A stretch of 64,000 bases of DNA from Apostichopus japonicus (lineage: Eukaryota > Echinodermata > Holothuroidea > Aspidochirotida > Stichopodidae). Shown here in pieces: positions 60,386-64,000 of this stretch (its first letter is position 1; each line of letters opens with the position of its first letter). The notes beneath the pieces are model-generated. The model had not been told where the DNA came from, ran no database searches, and saw only the letters and a program-made list of their open reading frames with translations. A program made the translations under genes and the position numbers. The stretch lies in contig NC_092568.1 in assembly GCF_037975245.1 (NCBI RefSeq), positions 10,195,501 through 10,259,500 of the forward strand, in the 5' to 3' direction.

Positions 60386-61412
60386 CAGATATGAACACAG
60401 AATGGTCTCACAAGTCATAGTGAGAAATTGAAGGAGATGTGGTTTAATTTCTAGCAAAGCACTGGAGGAATTTAACTCAGACTTCAATATGGTCACGCCG
60501 CACACTTTGAATTTTGAAATGTGTGTCTTAAGCTTCACCTACAGTAGTTTGGGATGGACCAAGGGGTTTAACAGGAAGTGAAAAAAATCTGCCCTATTTT
60601 TGAAATGTGACCTAGCATCACATCTTTCCAAAAAGTTACTCCATCTCACACTGTCCTCATTTTGCCTCCTTTCTTTAATTCTGTCTCTCTCATTCTGTAT
60701 TCTAAAAAGTAACTTTTGTGTCCTTACAAAAGGCTTTTTTTCCCTTTCCTAAGGCAGCTAACATCCAAATCCGAATAAATAATTCAGATTTTGCTTCTTC
60801 AAAAAGCAAGGTTTAACAACAAGCTTTAATATGAAATAAACTAAAGGAGATTATAGCGGTGCTCAGTGTACACTAAGTATCTTCAATCAAAGTTATTTCT
60901 GCTGTTATGGCAGAGATGGTCGTCTAGAATTTGTTTTATTTTGTTTATCTTGAGAAGGGTATTTATTATTCAATATTAAGAGGCATCCATTGAGAACCAC
61001 CTAGGAAGTGCCCTGGATCATGTTGAAAATGATCCCCCATATCTATTAAGGCAACTTGACAATCAACCTCCTTTCGATTGCAAAGGGTAACATCTCTTGA
61101 AAGTGCAAATTAGGTATTCCATAGCAAAGATATGCTGCATCTGACTCTTACCAGATTTCATAATATCATTTCAACTCTCGCCGAGAAATGAATACATTTT
61201 CAAGTTCGGTTAATAATGCTGGCTGCTATCTTCATGAAATTTAAAGTAGTCCAGTTGGAGAAGCCATTGTTGGATACACACGATTTGTTGCGATACAGAG
61301 CTGTTGTTATAAGCTTCGATTTGAATGTGAATTTTTAGTATGATCTTATTATACGACCTGCTGCTAAATATGCACTTTTATCGCACTGACAGAACCGAAC
61401 AGTTTGTCTCGT
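60386..61412. other. Intronic stretch without recognised feature
   Basis: A+T-rich sequence. No gene or repeat defined. Confidence 0.5.
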
Positions 61413-61415
61413 TAG

Positions 61416-61446
61416 CCAATTAGCCAATCGTTATCCAATAGCCAAT
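61416..61446 (+). promoter_or_regulatory. Cluster of four CCAAT boxes
   Basis: CCAAT occurs at 61416, 61424, 61435 and 61442, all in the same orientation, within 31 bp. CCAAT is the NF-Y core. Such a cluster in an intron may be an enhancer or a remnant of a repeat built on TAGCCAAT. Confidence 0.4.
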
Positions 61447-61630
61447 TACAAAACATCAATTCGGAGGTTTTTCATATTAATCATAGATAACCTAAAAAAT
61501 GGCAGAACAACACTTCACCGTTTAAAATTAGGGTGGGTTGAGGGTTTATTTGGAATTTTTTCCCTCCTTAACCTATAAATGCATATTACATAGGGTATTT
61601 TGCATGGGTAAAATGTTATTTTGCATTTTT

Positions 61631-62330
61631 AGCTCATACCAGCATGCTGGTGTGAGCTATTGTTACAGTGCGGCGTCTATCACTCTATCACTCTATCACT
61701 CTATCACTCTATCATTCTATCACTCTATCACTCTATCCGTCAACAATTGGTAAAACCGCTCCCACTCGCACAGTGTTTGATGGAATTTCATGAAACTTGG
61801 ACACAAGGACCATTGGGTATAAAGTCATCAGAGATGGTCCAAAATTTGGGGTCAAAGGTCACCTGTGGGCCGTAATGGGCCATTTTGTGGAAATACGCAA
61901 AATGCTTCTTCTCCTACAGATTCCATGGTACAATGTTGAGGGTTTGTCACGATAGTGCTATGGTAGTTTTACCTTCAGGGTGTTCATGAATTTGAGATCA
62001 AAGATCAACTAGGGGTCTTTTGTGGCCCGGGCCGCGGCCCTATATTTTCAAATTGCTCCTGTTCGTACAGTGTATGGCCAATTATAATGAAACTTGGTCA
62101 CAATGTTCCTCGGGATGAGAGTTACGAGGGGTGTTCGGAAAATTGAGGTCAAAGGTCATTTAGGGGGTCATCGGGGGTCATTCTTTGTAATATTTTCAAA
62201 TATCTCAATCTCCTCAATATTTTGATGGATCATATTCAAAGTTGAACTGATGATTGTTGGATTGTGTATGAATAAGGTGATGCCTAAAAATTTTTGGTCA
62301 AAAGTAAATTAATTACAATTAATCCCCATT
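61631..62330 (+). repeat. Palindrome-headed dispersed repeat with DR1 motifs
   Basis: It starts with the near-perfect palindrome AGCTCATACCAGCATGCTGG/TGTGAGCT (61631-61658), then a CTATCACT microsatellite (about 61678-61736) and GTCAACAATTGGT. A body with two related halves follows: each has CTCnCnnTCGnACAGTGT, then ATGAAACTTGG, then a GGTCAAAGGTCA phrase. I recognise this layout as a widespread repeat of marine invertebrate genomes but cannot give its class. GGGTCAAAGGTCA (61849-61861) and AGGTCAAAGGTCA (62146-62158) are DR1-type nuclear-receptor sites. Confidence 0.65.
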
Positions 62331-62684
62331 GTTTAAAAAAATCTGAGCCTTCACTTTTTGCCAAAGCTCCTTTAATTTGTCTCCCAGTCCCTGCAGTGTT
62401 TGTTTACATTTGTGGTTAAGCTCTGCAGAGGATGTTAGTGGAATTAAAGCAGGACTGGGAGTTGTTATTAACTGTTGAACTGTAAGCATGAGAGCCCTAT
62501 AGCCAATCAGCACTTGCCGATTCTTAGAAGTCTTTGAGCCTGAGGTATGTAGGCAGCTTGTGAAGTTATGTCTTGTAGGGAGTGCTTGTTATGTCTGCTA
62601 AGGTAGAGGGGAGAAAGTTTAATAGGGTAGGCCAGTGGTATTGTTTGAGAGAGTGGGTAAAATAGGATTTAAAGGGGAAAATAG
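62331..62684. other. Intronic stretch with a small inverted repeat
   Basis: CTCCCAGTCC (62381-62390) and GGACTGGGAG (62452-62461) form a 10-bp stem around about 60 bases. Otherwise unassigned. Confidence 0.45.
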
Positions 62685-62691
62685 GAATTAT

Positions 62692-62800
62692 AGCCAGTGG
62701 TGTGGCCAGGATTCTGCTAACGGAGGGGGGGGGGGGGTTATCCCTCACGGGCCCAAAATTGGTTTTGTGGGCCCTACATTTTTCAGCTCGAAAAGGTATG
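62692..62800 (+). mobile_element. Possible DNA-transposon end fragment
   Basis: Begins CCAGTGGTGTGGCCAGGATT, a phrase resembling common transposon termini (CAGTGGCGTAGCCAGG type), followed by a G14 run and a GGGCCC/GGGCCC pair. No matching opposite end was found. Confidence 0.35.
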
Positions 62801-63804
62801 AGCTTCTGCACCATTGGTGCTCTAGTTCAGGGTTACTTACGAGAACTATGCAAAACCTTGTGGCAGTTCCTGTAACTGTCCAAGCTCTGCTTCGGAAAAA
62901 AGTTAATCAATTTATCCGATCAAATCAATTTGTCTTTTTAGGCTTGCTAGCATTTCATACTTGGACTAAATAGTTTTTCTGTATGACAAACCTACTGGAT
63001 CCAGTAATTATTTTCAATTGAATACTTTTTTGGTGTGAAAAATAAAAATAGAAACACAAAATTAAAAACTCAGGCAGTCATACTTTGATGAATTGGAGTT
63101 ATACAGAGGTAAAATGGCAAAACTGCCATGGAATATAATAAGGGTGAAATGCTGCTTTGAGAGGTAATAATGTACTTCAAGGTACGTTTTGCTCAGTGTT
63201 TTATATTTTTTGCATACTAATTGTAAGCACCTTCTGACAGAAACAATTGTATCAAAATCTGTTAAAAAAATTGCACGTCTTGTGTGTGCAGACCAAGACG
63301 TTGACGTACTTTTACACTCGTCCATGCTGTATAAATGCCAAGGAGAGACAAGTCTACTGGATTCATATTTTTGTTGGACAATTGTTTGTCACTAATTAAA
63401 AGAACTGGTGGTCATGAATGTGTCTGGTGCAGTATTTCTCATTCATCAAACATCCTTGAACAGAAACGATAGTGCTTTTTCAGTTTTTCATGAATTTGTA
63501 AAAAGTGTATTCTTTGTCGTTCATGCAAACAGCTGCAAACATTCTAAACAAACCAGACTCTTATATAAGGGTTACATATGTACCTTAAAGTCATACTTTT
63601 GTATGTCAGAATTGCGGCTGAAGTTGCCATTGTCACTATTATTAAACTTTATAGAGACTCATTCTAAAAATTGCAACCGACACATTGTTTAATTTCTTAG
63701 ACTTCTTTGCAGAACACAGTCGGACTACTTTGATAGTGGTGACAGAATGCATACAGTTACTTGAAAGTTTAAAAAATGACTAAGAATATTTATAAAGCTA
63801 ATAC
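62801..63804. other. Intronic stretch without recognised feature
   Basis: A+T-rich sequence. Nothing supported. Confidence 0.5.
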
Positions 63805-63807
63805 CTA

Positions 63808-63814
63808 TATAGAT

Positions 63815-63865
<51 letters not shown>

Positions 63866-63884
63866 TATATATATATATATATAA
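63808..63884. repeat. (TA)n microsatellite
   Basis: TA runs with GATA and AAATA interruptions, immediately before a possible transposon end. Confidence 0.95.
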
Positions 63885-63885
63885 A

Positions 63886-64000
63886 GGGTGTGACCTAACG
63901 GTTATTTCGCTAACCGTTTAACCGGATCGCCGCCAGTCCGGTTAACCGTTTAACCGCCGTTTCCCGATCGCGGATTTTTCGACGCAACGTCACTCGACTT
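63886..64000 (+). mobile_element. Possible hAT-like element start, cut by the window end
   Basis: AGGGTGTGACCTAACGGTTA is followed by repeated TAACCGTTTAACCGG / CCGGTTAACCG phrases and CpG-rich sequence, strikingly unlike the flanking A+T-rich DNA. The TA-run plus CpG-rich terminus mirrors 1570-1660. The family call is inference. Confidence 0.4.

Larger units (their letters stand above)
57196..64000 (+). other. Start of the next kinase intron (at least 6.8 kb)
   Basis: A phase-1 intron opening with gtaatt. I looked for an exon encoding the DFG motif and activation loop up to the window end and saw none. The stretch is dominated by the repeats listed separately. Confidence 0.7.

Noticed and set aside
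62635-62973. A 112-codon plus-strand open frame
   Set aside because: It runs through a G14 homopolymer and a transposon-like end, and has no domain.
57196-64000. The exon with the DFG motif and activation loop
   Set aside because: No frame with a DFG-like motif and flanking splice sites could be found in this stretch; the exon is presumably beyond the window.

Overview
The window looks like intergenic/intronic DNA from an animal nuclear genome, most likely a marine invertebrate. Evidence: A+T-rich sequence, GT-AG introns, tRNA-derived SINEs, hAT-type terminal inverted repeats, abundant micro- and minisatellites, and no long open frames or bacterial gene organisation. The repeat types (palindrome + short microsatellite + body rich in AGGTCAAAGGTCA; LINE/SINE tails ending in ATT repeats) are ones I associate with echinoderms, molluscs and lancelets. 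I cannot name the species; an echinoderm is a guess.

Only one gene is supported: a plus-strand protein kinase of the CMGC group, DYRK/HIPK-like. Four coding exons are visible at 373-524, 8517-8585, 11177-11272 and 57081-57195. All have clean AG/GT borders, and their phases join into one continuous catalytic N-lobe ending just after the HADLKPEN catalytic loop. The first exons of the gene lie before base 1. The DFG/activation-loop and C-lobe exons are not in the window and must lie beyond 64000. The gaps are introns of about 8.0, 2.6 and 45.8 kb plus at least 6.8 kb of a fourth, so over 99% of the window is intronic.

The rest is repeats. 525-8516: three SINE-related pieces, a satellite-like block with a hAT-like end, a 49-bp minisatellite and an intact hAT-like MITE (6965-7478) with an 8-bp target duplication. 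8586-11176: a strong G-quadruplex tract and a 110-bp insertion flanked by 21-bp direct repeats. 11273-57080: several TA arrays, a 30-bp minisatellite open on both strands (21014-22203), a 265-bp tandem array invaded by a SINE and a LINE tail, 185-bp and 42-bp tandem arrays, and three local dispersed families that I call RepA (foldback), RepB (carries a conserved ATG-initiated peptide) and RepC (about 370-400 bp). A retroelement lies just before exon 4. 57196-64000: an 82-bp minisatellite of about 20 units with an AP-1-type TGAGTCA in most units, a CCAAT cluster, a palindrome-headed repeat with DR1 nuclear-receptor half-sites, and possible transposon ends.

I found no convincing new multigene system. 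The most unusual items are the RepB family, the RepA foldbacks, the doubly open 30-bp minisatellite, the TGAGTCA minisatellite and a perfect 20-bp p53-type palindrome deep in the large intron.
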